A stretch of 64,000 nucleotides of DNA from Dethiosulfovibrio peptidovorans DSM 11002 (lineage in GTDB: Bacteria > Synergistota > Synergistia > Synergistales > Dethiosulfovibrionaceae): contig NZ_ABTR02000001.1 in assembly GCF_000172975.1 (NCBI RefSeq), forward strand, positions 2,084,501-2,148,500. Reading direction: 5' to 3'. The notes beneath the pieces were generated by a model, which saw only the letters and a program-made list of their open reading frames with translations, did no database searches and was not told where the DNA came from. The first letter of the stretch is position 1. Each line of letters opens with the position of its first letter. Position numbers and translations under genes: made by a program. Below, piece by piece: positions 1 to 8,011 of the stretch.

Positions 1-909
1 AAAGAGGGTTTTCTGGCGGTGATCTCCTTCGCCGACGAGAGGGTCAACCGTGTGCTGGCCGATTCGTGGCGACAGGGAGATCCGGTGTTGCTCTTGGCGG
101 ACGATTCCTCCACAGTTTTGAGGGACGAAAAGGAGGTCGTAAAGGCAGGACTTTTTTCACTTGACCTTCACGATTCCTACGTTACAAGGGCCGCCGTCGA
201 GACCGCCGTATCGATCCTTCCTCCCGCGAGCGAGGTGGGGCTTTTATCCGATCGTCTGGCCCAGTCTCTTTCCAGAGGAGCCAGAGCCGTCTCGAGAGGC
301 CTGAGAGAGGGAGGGCTCAATTCTCAGGTTTTCTGGGTTGCCGGAGGGGGCACCGATTCGTTTTCCATGATGGCTCAGGAGATGCTGGGCTTCGGATCCG
401 ATATGGTAGTGGTCTGGATGACCGACATGGCAGCCAGGGAATTTTACCGGCAGTTGAGGGTGCTGGATGGATCCGTTCCGGTATGGTCCGGTGGGGCTTC
501 TCTGGACGGTATCGTCGGTTTAGAGGGAATAATGACTGTCGATCAGGATCTGCCCCTTAGGCTCGACAAAGCTATCAAGACCCTCAAGACCGACGTCTGG
601 GATGCCACCAGGGTTCGGGTTCCGGACAGCCCTCTGGCTGCCAAGGCCTACGCCTGCTGTCAGTGGGTATTTCAGGGGCTGAAAGACGTACAGAAGGCCG
701 ATCCCGAGCACTTGGCCAAGGTAATGGCGTCCACCAAGGGAATTCCTCTAGGATCGGAGAACTTGGAGATAAACCCCGTTACCCATCGTCCTTCTGTGAA
801 GAAGGTGGCGGTCATAAGGGCAAAAAAAGGAAAATGGATTCAGGACGAGATATTCTCCCTTTCCGAGTCCGGAGCCGGCTATTACTTCGGAACTCCTAAA
901 AATGAATAA
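1..909 (+). CDS. ABC transporter substrate-binding protein (branched-chain amino acid type), 5' partial
   Basis: The reading frame is open from the first base, so the true start lies to the left; a GTG at 19 is in frame but would start inside the fold. About 300 C-terminal residues are visible. They resemble the LivJ/Peripla_BP_6 family: a stretch reading LLSDRLAQSLSRGARAVSRGL followed by a second alternating alpha/beta half, and a C-terminal strand with the family-typical THRP...VAVIRAKKGKW ending. Such proteins bind amino acids or other small ligands outside the membrane and deliver them to an ABC permease. No permease genes lie downstream; the next gene is unrelated and AT-rich. The ligand cannot be read from this fragment. 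It could also be a sensor-type member of the same fold. Confidence 0.7.
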   Translation, partial: KEGFLAVISFADERVNRVLADSWRQGDPVLLLADDSSTVLRDEKEVVKAGLFSLDLHDSYVTRAAVETAVSILPPASEVGLLSDRLAQSLSRGARAVSRGLREGGLNSQVFWVAGGGTDSFSMMAQEMLGFGSDMVVVWMTDMAAREFYRQLRVLDGSVPVWSGGASLDGIVGLEGIMTVDQDLPLRLDKAIKTLKTDVWDATRVRVPDSPLAAKAYACCQWVFQGLKDVQKADPEHLAKVMASTKGIPLGSENLEINPVTHRPSVKKVAVIRAKKGKWIQDEIFSLSESGAGYYFGTPKNE

Positions 910-925
910 TTATTTGTTATTTTTA

Positions 926-954
926 TTGATAAGACAGTCTGTTTGTGATAAAAT
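926..954 (+). promoter_or_regulatory. sigma70-type promoter for vapD
   Basis: A TTGATA box at 926-931 and a TAAAAT box at 949-954 are separated by exactly 17 bases, about 37 bases ahead of the vapD-like start. It lies in an AT-rich spacer after the upstream gene. Confidence 0.7.
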
Positions 955-990
955 CTTCCTAGAAGATGACCTGCTGAGGAGGGGTGTTAA

Positions 991-1284
991 GTGAGATATG
1001 CTATAGCATTTGATTTAGATCAAGATACTCTCTCTAAGAGTTATCCCAATCCAAGTTATACTAACGCATATAATGATATAAAGAAAATCTTAGAGGATCA
1101 CGGTTTTAGCAGACGTCAAGGTAGTGTGTATTTTGGCAATGAAACCGTTGATGCTGTCAAATGTGTCCTGGCGGCCCAAAAGCTAGCTAAAGAATTTTCT
1201 TGGTTCCCCTCTAGCGTAAAGGACATCAGGATGCTAAGGGTTGAGGATGATAACGATTTAAGAGAGGCTATCGAGAGTATTTAA
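991..1284 (+). CDS. vapD: VapD-like endoribonuclease (Cas2-related fold)
   Basis: The 97-residue protein matches the VapD family along its whole length: an N-terminal MRYAIAFDLD strand, a central GFSRRQGSVYFGN segment and a late VKDIRMLRVED strand, which corresponds to the SVRDIRAFRIE region of Haemophilus VapD. VapD proteins are small RNA-cleaving enzymes with a ferredoxin-like fold related to Cas2, and in some bacteria they act as toxins paired with VapX. The start is GTG at 991, nine or so bases after GAGGAGGGG. The gene is plainly richer in A and T, with codons such as TTA, ATA and AGT, than its neighbours, which suggests acquisition by transfer. It has its own promoter and a strong terminator. 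No antitoxin-sized gene is visible beside it. Confidence 0.85.
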   Translation: MRYAIAFDLDQDTLSKSYPNPSYTNAYNDIKKILEDHGFSRRQGSVYFGNETVDAVKCVLAAQKLAKEFSWFPSSVKDIRMLRVEDDNDLREAIESI

Positions 1285-1334
1285 AAAAGAGCAGAGTTCC
1301 ATGTTTTTCCTTAACAGTGGAGCTCTGCTCTTTT
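1285..1334. terminator. bidirectional intrinsic terminator between vapD and hisIE
   Basis: The arms at 1285-1301 and 1318-1334 pair over 17 bases with one G:T wobble. The T-run after the plus-strand arm and the A-run before it make the hairpin work for both the vapD transcript and the converging his operon. Confidence 0.85.
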
Positions 1335-1339
1335 TGTCG

Positions 1340-1957
1340 TTATTTATGTCTTTTTTTCAGCTCTCTCCAGATCTCTCCCGGAGACAGGTCCGAGGCCAAT
1401 AGTCCCACCAGCAGATGGTAGACCAGGTCCGCTGCTTCGTAGATAGTCTGTTTCCTGTCCTCGGTGGCTATCGCCAGGGCCGTCTCCACCCCTTCCTCCC
1501 CGATCTTCTGGGCGACCCGGCTCTTGGGCCCGGCGATCAGTCTGGCCGTGTAGCTTTCCTCCGGCGAGTCCTGGGATCTCTTCTTCAGGTAAGCCCACAG
1601 ACGGCCCAGAAATACGGGAGAATCGTCGTCGTTTCCATGGATGAAGCGGTAGAAGCAGCTGATCTTCCCTGTGTGGCACGCCGGTCCCATGGGATGCACT
1701 CTGGCAAGGACGGCGTCGCAGTCGCAGTCTATCTGCAACGACGCCAGAGGCAGCCTGTTGCCGCTTGTCATTCCTTTGTGCCATATCTCTTTTCTGGATC
1801 GACTGTAGAAGACCATCTCGCCTCTCTCCAGGGTCAGCCTCATGGATTCCTCGTTCCCGTAGGCCAGCATGAGGACCTCTCCGCTGTCGGCGTCCTGTAC
1901 CACCACCGGTACCAGGCCGTCGGGACCGTATTTTATGTCTTCCGGTTTCATCTGCAT
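1340..1957 (-). CDS. hisI: bifunctional phosphoribosyl-AMP cyclohydrolase / phosphoribosyl-ATP pyrophosphatase
   Basis: The 205-residue protein fuses the two activities for the second and third steps of histidine synthesis. The HisI half (about residues 1-110) shows the metal-site stretch CDCDAVLARVHPMGPACHTG. The HisE half (about 115-205) shows KIGEEGVETALA and YEAADLVYHLLVGL, the MazG-like helices that hold the metal. Cytoplasmic. It is the last gene of the operon, starting 7 bases after hisF stops, with GAGAGGA ahead of ATG 1957. A second ATG two codons on is possible. The order of domains is the usual enterobacterial and clostridial one. Confidence 0.95.
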   Translation of the reverse strand: MQMKPEDIKYGPDGLVPVVVQDADSGEVLMLAYGNEESMRLTLERGEMVFYSRSRKEIWHKGMTSGNRLPLASLQIDCDCDAVLARVHPMGPACHTGKISCFYRFIHGNDDDSPVFLGRLWAYLKKRSQDSPEESYTARLIAGPKSRVAQKIGEEGVETALAIATEDRKQTIYEAADLVYHLLVGLLASDLSPGEIWRELKKRHK

Positions 1958-1964
1958 CGTCCTC

Positions 1965-2717
1965 TCATATCCTGACCGGGATTTTCGCCCCGACGAGGTA
2001 CCCCTTCACATCTCCTATCCTAAGCTTACCGTAGTGGAAGATCGACGCTGCCAGGGCTGCGTCCGCTCCGGCTCGAAAGGCCTGAAGTATGTGTTCTTCC
2101 TTTCCCGCTCCTCCCGATGCTATCACCGGGACGGTGGCTTTAAGGGATACTCGTCTCAGAAGCTTGAGGTCGTAGCCCGCCTCCGTTCCATCTCCGTCCA
2201 TCGATGTCAGGAGTATTTCGCCGCAGCCCAGTTTCTGGGCTTTTTCTATCCATTCCAGTCCGTCCAGGTCGGTTTTATTCGCTCCTCCCTGGATATAGAC
2301 GGCCCAGCGGCCGTTTTCCCTCTTGACGTCCACCGCAACCACCACGGCCTGGCTTCCCAGCAGTCTCGAACATCTCTCTATCAGAGAGGGGTCTTTTACC
2401 GCGGCGGTGTTCAGGGAGATCTTATCCGCTCCGAGGGCTATTATCTCTCTGGCCTGTTCCGCCGAGGATATTCCTCCCCCGACGGTGAAGGGTATGGTCA
2501 GGCGATCCGCCACGGCTTTTACCCATTCGGCCATGGTGGCCCTTCTTTCTTCCGAGGCGCTTATGTCCAGCAGGACAAGCTCGTCCGCTCCCTCGGAGGA
2601 GTAGAGCTCCGCCAGCTCCGCCGGATCTCCGGCGTCCTTCAGGTTTACGAAGTTTATGCCCTTTACCACCCGTCCGTTCTTAACGTCCAGGCAGGGTATT
2701 ATCCTCTTGGTCAGCAT
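1965..2717 (-). CDS. hisF: imidazole glycerol phosphate synthase, cyclase subunit HisF
   Basis: The 250-residue TIM barrel begins MLTKRIIPCLDVKNGRVVKG; the Asp of CLDVKNG and the Asp of LLTSMDGDGT are the two catalytic acids of the family. HisF accepts ammonia from HisH and converts PRFAR to imidazole glycerol phosphate and AICAR. The open frame runs upstream to 3080, but the family alignment fixes the start at ATG 2717, which overlaps the hisA stop by 7 bases. That overlap suggests translational coupling. Phosphate-binding loops (VGGGISS, ASGGAGK, AASIFH) are intact. Confidence 0.95.
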   Translation of the reverse strand: MLTKRIIPCLDVKNGRVVKGINFVNLKDAGDPAELAELYSSEGADELVLLDISASEERRATMAEWVKAVADRLTIPFTVGGGISSAEQAREIIALGADKISLNTAAVKDPSLIERCSRLLGSQAVVVAVDVKRENGRWAVYIQGGANKTDLDGLEWIEKAQKLGCGEILLTSMDGDGTEAGYDLKLLRRVSLKATVPVIASGGAGKEEHILQAFRAGADAALAASIFHYGKLRIGDVKGYLVGAKIPVRI

Positions 2718-3430
2718 ATCCCGAATTCCTCGACGGCCTCTCGGAGATCTACCGTGCCTTCGTAGATGCTTTTGCCGAGCACTGCTCCGGATACGCCGAT
2801 TTCGGCCAGGTCGGCCAGGTCTTTTTTGTCCCTTATGCCTCCCGCCGCCAGGATCCGTCCGTCCGTTTTTTTCAGCCTTTCGTAGAGCTTCAGGTCCGGT
2901 CCGGAGGCGGTGCCGTCTCTGGATACCGACGTGACCAGAAAAGTGGAGTAGCCGATCCGGAGGAGTTCCGTTATAGCCTCCTCCGGAGGGAGTTGGGTTA
3001 CCTCGGTCCATCCGGATAGCGCCACGGTTCCGTTTTTGACGTCTACCGATGGCACGATGGAGTTGCCGAACCTTTTCCACAGGGTCCTCGGCGATCCCTT
3101 GAACAGCAGGCTTCCCAGGTATACCCTTTTCGCTCCGGAGGAGAGGGCCAGGGCTACGTCCTCCTCCGTTCTCAGTCCCCCTCCGTATTGAACCGGCAGG
3201 CCGGTGGAGGCTGCCACCTTTTCCAGCTCTTTCAGGTGGACCGGAGAGCCTTTTTCCGCTCCCTCCAGATCTATAAGATGTATCCAGCGGGCTCCCGCCT
3301 CTGCGAAGGATAGGGCTGTTTCCACCGGGTCGTCTCCGTATTCCTTTATCTTTTCGAAGTCTCCTCCGGTCAACCTGACGACCTTTCGGCTGTATAGGTC
3401 TATGGCTGGGTATATCTCGATTTTTTTCAT
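2711..3430 (-). CDS. hisA: ProFAR isomerase HisA
   Basis: The 239-residue TIM barrel begins MKKIEIYPAIDLYSRKVVRL. The Asp in AIDL and the Asp in VTSVSRDGT are the catalytic pair that carries out the Amadori rearrangement of ProFAR to PRFAR. Phosphate-binding loops QYGGGLR and AAGGIRD are present. The protein lacks the extra features of the PriA enzymes that also serve tryptophan synthesis, as far as can be judged by eye. It overlaps hisH upstream by 4 bases and hisF downstream by 7, in the middle of the tightly packed operon. Confidence 0.94.
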   Translation of the reverse strand: MKKIEIYPAIDLYSRKVVRLTGGDFEKIKEYGDDPVETALSFAEAGARWIHLIDLEGAEKGSPVHLKELEKVAASTGLPVQYGGGLRTEEDVALALSSGAKRVYLGSLLFKGSPRTLWKRFGNSIVPSVDVKNGTVALSGWTEVTQLPPEEAITELLRIGYSTFLVTSVSRDGTASGPDLKLYERLKKTDGRILAAGGIRDKKDLADLAEIGVSGAVLGKSIYEGTVDLREAVEEFGIC

Positions 3431-4029
3431 CGGCCTAGTTCCTCCAGTATTCGGTCCAGTATGGCGTGTCCTACGTCGCCGCTTCGTTCCGGGTGAAACT
3501 GAAGCCCCATGACGGAGTCTTTCCTTACGGCGGAGACGAAGGCGACTTTTCCCGCCTCGGTCGTGGCTGCCCGGTCCTTCGAGTTTTTAAGGCCGTAGCT
3601 GTGGACGAAGTAAAGGTAGCTGCCGTCGAAGGGCTTTAGTATGGGGTCTTCCGTGGATATGTCGTTCCATCCCATGTGGGGCAGAGGGGTCATGTCCAGT
3701 TTTTCCGATTTTCCCTCTATGAGTCCAAGCCCTCGGTGGCTCCCGTTTTCGTCGCTTCCTTCGGCGAAGAGCTGCATTCCGAGACATATTCCGAGAAGGG
3801 GCCTTTCTCTATCGGCCCATTCGATAAGGGCCCGGTCCCAGCCTTTTTTTCTCAGAGAATCCATCGCCGGTCCGAAAGCCCCGACTCCGGGCAGAACGAT
3901 GGTGGATACGGATTCGGGGATCTCGTCGGGGGATTCGAGCAGCACGCCGGATCTGCCGAGTCTTTTAAGGGCCCTCATAACGTTGCCCAGGTTCCCGGCA
4001 CCGTATTCCACTATGCCAACCTGTTTCAC
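3427..4029 (-). CDS. hisH: imidazole glycerol phosphate synthase, glutaminase subunit HisH
   Basis: The 200-residue class I glutamine amidotransferase releases ammonia from glutamine for HisF. The nucleophile Cys sits in LLGICLGMQLF (about residue 82) and the His-Glu pair in GLQFHPERSG (about residue 178). The N-terminal MKQVGIVEYGAGNLGNV and the LPGVGAFGPAM oxyanion region are typical. It overlaps hisB by 4 bases and hisA by 4 bases. The complex with HisF forms in the cytoplasm. The sequence contains no feature out of line with the family. Confidence 0.95.
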   Translation of the reverse strand: MKQVGIVEYGAGNLGNVMRALKRLGRSGVLLESPDEIPESVSTIVLPGVGAFGPAMDSLRKKGWDRALIEWADRERPLLGICLGMQLFAEGSDENGSHRGLGLIEGKSEKLDMTPLPHMGWNDISTEDPILKPFDGSYLYFVHSYGLKNSKDRAATTEAGKVAFVSAVRKDSVMGLQFHPERSGDVGHAILDRILEELGR

Positions 4030-4595
4030 AGGAGTCTACCCTTGGTGGAGTTCAGGTCGCTCGATTCGGCAAGTGCTTGGCCGAGGGCCCGTCCAGCTCC
4101 TTTGAAGATGGCCTCCGCGAGGTGGTGGGAGTTATCCACCGCCAGGGCCTTTACGTGCACCGTGGCCCTGGCCTCCCTGGAGAAGGCCCTCCAGAACTCC
4201 GGTATCAGCTCCAGATCGAAGGTTCCGCATTTTTCCGTGGGAAACGGGGCTTCCATGGTGAGGCTTCCTCTGCCGCTCAGGTCCACCGCCACCAGTGCCA
4301 GAGATCCATCCATCGGCAGTGCGCACCAGCCGTATCTTTCGTATTTGCGCCCCTCTAGAGACTTCAGCAGGGCGGATCCCAGGACTATGGCGAGGTCCTC
4401 CGTCAGATGGTGTTCGTCGACGTCGTCTCCTCTGGCGGATATCTTAAGGCTCATTCCGCCGTGGAAGGCCATCAGGGTGAGCATGTGGTCCATGAAGCCG
4501 CATCCCGTGTCTATGTCGACGGACCTTTCCTCGGGGGAGATGTCCAGCGACAGACATATGGAGGTCTCCTTAGTCCCCCTTTTAAGGGTTGTCAT
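4026..4595 (-). CDS. hisB: imidazoleglycerol-phosphate dehydratase HisB
   Basis: This is the monofunctional 189-residue dehydratase, without the phosphatase domain of enterobacterial HisB. It shows the manganese-binding motifs DTGCGFMDHM and DDVDEHHLTED in the first half and VDNSHHLAEAIFKG in the second. The open frame continues upstream to 5021, but the family start is ATG 4595, in a 4-base overlap with the hisG stop. A histidinol-phosphatase gene is therefore expected elsewhere, as are hisC and hisD, which are also absent from this operon. Confidence 0.95.
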   Translation of the reverse strand: MTTLKRGTKETSICLSLDISPEERSVDIDTGCGFMDHMLTLMAFHGGMSLKISARGDDVDEHHLTEDLAIVLGSALLKSLEGRKYERYGWCALPMDGSLALVAVDLSGRGSLTMEAPFPTEKCGTFDLELIPEFWRAFSREARATVHVKALAVDNSHHLAEAIFKGAGRALGQALAESSDLNSTKGRLL

Positions 4596-5236
4596 GCCAC
4601 CACCTCCCCTACCAGTCCCTTCATGTTTTCCAGCACCGGTTTTATGCCGTTCCATCCGAGGGAGGCGCTTTTCCTGCTGGCCACCAGACGGAGGGACACG
4701 GGAGCCACCTTTTCCAGTGTAACCAGGCCGTTGGCCTTGAGGGTCGTGCCGGTCTGGACGATGTCCAGTATGCAGTCGGTCATGCCGAGCATGGGGGCCA
4801 GCTCTATCGATCCGTTCAGATGGACTATCTCCACCTGGACTCCTCTTCTTGAGAAGTGGTCGTCGGCTATCTTTGGGTACTTGCTGGCGACTCTGAGCCA
4901 CATGAGCTCCGATCTGTGGCAGCGAAACCTCTCGCCGAGCTCGGGAGGTCCCGCCACCTGGAGAGAGCATCGACCCATTCCCGTGTCCAGAAGCTCCACC
5001 AGTCTGGCCCCAGATTCCCACATCACGTCGCTTCCCACCAGAGCGAGGTCCGCCACGCCTCTGTCGACGTAGAGGGGAACGTCCATGGGTTTTGCCAGGA
5101 TATAGCGTATTTTGTCTTCCTCTATCACCAGTTCTCTGCCGGGGTTGCTCAGTTTTTTCGACGGGAGCCCGGCTTCCCTCAGAAGTTCTATCGCCTCTTT
5201 CATAACTCGTCCCGTCGGCAGGGCTATGGTCAGCAT
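4592..5236 (-). CDS. hisG: ATP phosphoribosyltransferase, short catalytic subunit HisG
   Basis: The 214-residue protein begins MLTIALPTGRVMKEAIELL and is the short form of HisG, which lacks the C-terminal regulatory domain and needs HisZ for activity. The PRPP-binding loop reads LDIVQTGTTLKANGL, and VGSDVMWESG is the typical mid-region motif. It catalyses the first, committed step of histidine synthesis. The start is ATG 5236, overlapping the end of hisZ by 7 bases, which fits the need for equal amounts of both subunits. Feedback control by histidine is expected to act through HisZ. Confidence 0.95.
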   Translation of the reverse strand: MLTIALPTGRVMKEAIELLREAGLPSKKLSNPGRELVIEEDKIRYILAKPMDVPLYVDRGVADLALVGSDVMWESGARLVELLDTGMGRCSLQVAGPPELGERFRCHRSELMWLRVASKYPKIADDHFSRRGVQVEIVHLNGSIELAPMLGMTDCILDIVQTGTTLKANGLVTLEKVAPVSLRLVASRKSASLGWNGIKPVLENMKGLVGEVVA

Positions 5237-6456
5237 GAGCCTTTCTCCTCTCTGTTTCGAAACCAGACCTCCAGGCTCGCCGTATTTCCGCCTTCCCTGG
5301 ATATATCGGTCACTGTGTCGTTTTCCGGATCGTACCACCAGGAGTATCCCTTGGCTTTGGCTCGGGCCATTCCCGAGTCTCCGTCGTGGCTCCAGGTTAT
5401 CTCGGTGGTGAGCCCTGCGTCGTGGAAGGCGGAGCATCTGGACAGGACCAGGTCCGGCGGTGTTCCTCCTCCTTTGATGGCCACTATCGGTTCCGGGTTC
5501 CTGTAGATCGAGTGTCTGGCCAGTTCCTCCAGATCGAGTCCGAAGCCTATGGCCTGGCCGCTGAGGCCGTAGGAGCCTAACAGGCTGTCGTATCGTCCTC
5601 CGCCTCCCAGAGATTTTCCCGATTCGGGGGAGTAGACGTCGAAGACCGGTCCGCTGTAGTAGTCCAGCTCTCTGATCGATCCCAGGTCGAAGGCTATTCT
5701 GTCCGATTTTCCCATCCTTCCGAGGATCTCACTGATGTTGTCCAGGGATCGAAGGGACTCTGCTCCTGTCAGTTTTCTGGCCTCGTCCAGCACCTCCGGG
5801 CCTCCCTTCAGCTCCGGAAGGGCCTCCAGAAGCCTGTTTTCCTTGGATCGGCATCCGGACAGAAGTTTAAAGTAGGTTCTGTATGATCCTTCCTGAAGGG
5901 CCTTCAGCAGGTCGGATTTAAGCTCCTCGTCCAGTTTCTCCATGGCGTTGTCCACTAGGGTGACGTCGCTCAGAACGAGCTTTCCGTCGATCAGCCCCAG
6001 AGAGTCCAGTCCCTCCAAAAGAAGGGAGAGGATCTCCACGTCGGCACCCTCTCCCTCCCATCCGAGCAGCTCGGCTCCGATCTGAAATTTCTCCAGGTCC
6101 CCGCCTGGAGCGGGGTTTCTGTAGAGACGATCGGCGTAGCACATCCTGAGAGGCCGTTCCTGAGGGGAGTAATGGTTCGCCAGATAGTTCACCGCCGCCA
6201 GTGTTATGTCGGAACGAAGACAGCAGGGCTCTCCCATGGGAGAGGTCAGTACCAGAAGGCTCTCCCTTATGGTTCGAGGAAGAAGATCCCAGGAGGTCTC
6301 CAGCAACTGGAGCCCGGAAGACCAGAAGAGGCGGTATCCGTGTCGGTTGAAGAGGCTTATGAATCGATGTCGGCATCTCTCCATGGCTATGGCCATGCGT
6401 CCTCCGGTGCTTCTGCACCCTGCCGGTAACCGTCTCATCGATCTCGAAGATGTCAT
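5230..6456 (-). CDS. hisZ: ATP phosphoribosyltransferase regulatory subunit HisZ
   Basis: The 408-residue protein is a catalytically inactive relative of histidyl-tRNA synthetase. It keeps motif-2-like and motif-3-like stretches (LRSDITLAAVNYLANHY, GGGRYDSLLG, AIGFGLDLEEL) but no anticodon-binding domain of the usual kind. HisZ forms an octamer with short HisG and carries the histidine feedback site. It is the first gene of the his operon. ATG 6456 follows AAGGAGAG at a good distance. The gene lies about 45 bases after a strong promoter, so the leader is short and holds no T-box or his attenuator that I can see. Confidence 0.92.
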   Translation of the reverse strand: MTSSRSMRRLPAGCRSTGGRMAIAMERCRHRFISLFNRHGYRLFWSSGLQLLETSWDLLPRTIRESLLVLTSPMGEPCCLRSDITLAAVNYLANHYSPQERPLRMCYADRLYRNPAPGGDLEKFQIGAELLGWEGEGADVEILSLLLEGLDSLGLIDGKLVLSDVTLVDNAMEKLDEELKSDLLKALQEGSYRTYFKLLSGCRSKENRLLEALPELKGGPEVLDEARKLTGAESLRSLDNISEILGRMGKSDRIAFDLGSIRELDYYSGPVFDVYSPESGKSLGGGGRYDSLLGSYGLSGQAIGFGLDLEELARHSIYRNPEPIVAIKGGGTPPDLVLSRCSAFHDAGLTTEITWSHDGDSGMARAKAKGYSWWYDPENDTVTDISREGGNTASLEVWFRNREEKGSC

Positions 6457-6505
6457 TGGGATCTCTCCTTTATCATGCTAAAGCGATAGTATGGTGTCGT
6501 GCGGG

Positions 6506-6534
6506 ATCATACCATCGTGAGGTCGTCCTGTAAA
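6506..6534 (-). promoter_or_regulatory. his operon promoter
   Basis: On the minus strand, TTTACA (6534-6529) and TATGAT (6511-6506) are separated by 17 bases. This gives a leader of about 45 bases before the hisZ start. Confidence 0.75.
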
Positions 6535-6535
6535 G

Positions 6536-6564
6536 TGGTCAGGACAGGCCTGTGACGGTACAAT
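6536..6564 (+). promoter_or_regulatory. candidate radA promoter
   Basis: TACAAT at 6559-6564 is preceded 17 bases earlier by TGGTCA at 6536-6541, a four-of-six match to a -35 box. It is divergent from and adjacent to the his promoter. Confidence 0.45.
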
Positions 6565-6598
6565 GATCCGGTGAAGGTCGAAACGGAGGCTGTTTCTT

Positions 6599-7945
6599 AT
6601 GGCGAAGAAGAACGAGGTAAGATACGTCTGTTCCGAGTGCGGCTACGTCAGCCTGTCTCCCATGGGACGCTGTCCCGGCTGCGGAGAGTGGGGGACCGTT
6701 GAGGCCGAGGTTCTGTCGGTCTCGACTGAGGGCAGAAAGAGCGGATCGTCCCCCCTTTCTCCCCGGTCCATACTGGGGCTGAAGCCCCCGAAGCGGCTGC
6801 CCTCGGGGATAGGGGAGCTGGACCGGGTTATGGGAGGAGGCTGGGTCGAGGGCGGAGTCGTCCTCCTCGGTGGACAGCCCGGTATCGGGAAGTCCACTTT
6901 GTTGTTGCAGGTCTGCGGGAACCTGGCCAGATCGGGCTCCAAGGTGCTGTACGTCTCGGGGGAGGAGTCCGCTTCCCAGGTGGCTTTGAGGGCATCCAGG
7001 CTGGGGGCCGACTCGGAGGGACTGGAGCTGCTTTGCATAGCCGACGTAGAGATGGCTCTGGGGTCCCTGAACGATCACGGTCTAGTGGTGATAGACAGCG
7101 TTCAGGCCATGAAGGATCCCGGAGAGGGAGGCTGGCCCGGCACTCCGAGCCAGGTCAGGGCCACGGCTCAGAGGTGTATAGACACGGCCAAGTCCAAGGG
7201 GATTCCGATGGTGCTGGTCGGCCATATAACCAAGGAGGGCCGCATAGCCGGGCCCATGTTGCTGGAGCATATGGTGGATACGGTCCTTTTATTCTCGGGA
7301 GACGACGGGTCTCCCTACAGGACCTTGAGGGCCACCAAGAACAGATACGGAGGGACAGACGAGGTCGGACTCTTCCAGATGGGCGAGAGGGGGTTGAACC
7401 CGGTCGACGATCCCAGCGGCCTTTATTGGGATAGAGGTGATCAGTCGGTTCCGGGAGTGGCTCTCACCGTGGTGATGGAGGGAAGCCGAGCCTTGGTCGC
7501 AGAGGTTCAGGCTCTTGCCGCATCGACCAGTTTCGCCTATCCCAGACGGACCGCCAGGGGTACTTCGGTTAACAAGCTCCATTTGCTGCTGGCGGTGCTT
7601 CAGAAAAGATGCGGTTTAACTTCCTCCGGATTGGACGTCTACGTAAACGTGGCGGGAGGGATGGACCTTAGGGATCCCGGGGCCGATCTGGCCCTGGCTC
7701 TCTCTTTGGCGTCTTCCGCCATGGACAGGGCTCTTCCGTCGGACTGCTGTCTCTTGGGAGAGGTCGGTCTGGTAGGCGAGATAAGGCCGGTCGGCCGGAC
7801 CGGACAGAGGCTAAGGGAGGCTGCCCGGTTGGGATTCAGAAGCGCCGTGGTCAGCGCCAGGGAGAAGGAGGAAGCCCCTAGGGGGATGGATGTGATGGCG
7901 GTCAGGTCTCTGGCTGAGGCCATGGCCCGATTAGGGCTGAACTAG
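6599..7945 (+). CDS. radA: DNA repair protein RadA
   Basis: The 448-residue protein has a four-Cys zinc finger (Cys11, 14, 25, 28), a RecA-like ATPase with Walker A GQPGIGKST near residue 92-100, the RadA-specific KNRYG motif, and a C-terminal Lon-protease-like domain (LHLLLAVLQKRCG, DVYVNVAGG, GEVGLVGEIRPV). RadA drives branch migration during recombination and processes stalled forks. The start is ATG 6599 after GGAGG. It is divergent from hisZ and 66 bases ahead of leuS. All the family motifs are intact. Confidence 0.96.
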   Translation: MAKKNEVRYVCSECGYVSLSPMGRCPGCGEWGTVEAEVLSVSTEGRKSGSSPLSPRSILGLKPPKRLPSGIGELDRVMGGGWVEGGVVLLGGQPGIGKSTLLLQVCGNLARSGSKVLYVSGEESASQVALRASRLGADSEGLELLCIADVEMALGSLNDHGLVVIDSVQAMKDPGEGGWPGTPSQVRATAQRCIDTAKSKGIPMVLVGHITKEGRIAGPMLLEHMVDTVLLFSGDDGSPYRTLRATKNRYGGTDEVGLFQMGERGLNPVDDPSGLYWDRGDQSVPGVALTVVMEGSRALVAEVQALAASTSFAYPRRTARGTSVNKLHLLLAVLQKRCGLTSSGLDVYVNVAGGMDLRDPGADLALALSLASSAMDRALPSDCCLLGEVGLVGEIRPVGRTGQRLREAARLGFRSAVVSAREKEEAPRGMDVMAVRSLAEAMARLGLN

Positions 7946-7965
7946 CGATAAGTCGATTTTGTAGG

Positions 7966-7971
7966 TATAAT
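7966..7971 (+). promoter_or_regulatory. candidate -10 box for leuS
   Basis: A perfect TATAAT lies in the 66-base gap between radA and leuS. I see no convincing -35 box at 16-18 bases, so this is tentative. Confidence 0.4.
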
Positions 7972-8011
7972 CGGCGAGTTCAGATAGAACCTGGAGGAGG
8001 ACGAACTGGCT

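Noticed and set aside
991-1284. Cas2-like protein hinting at a CRISPR locus.
   Set aside because: The sequence is VapD rather than Cas2, and no direct repeats or other cas genes exist nearby.
7946-8011. T-box riboswitches before leuS, thrS or pheST.
   Set aside because: The gaps are too short (66 and 75 bases, and 3 bases for pheS) and lack the T-box sequence and specifier stem.
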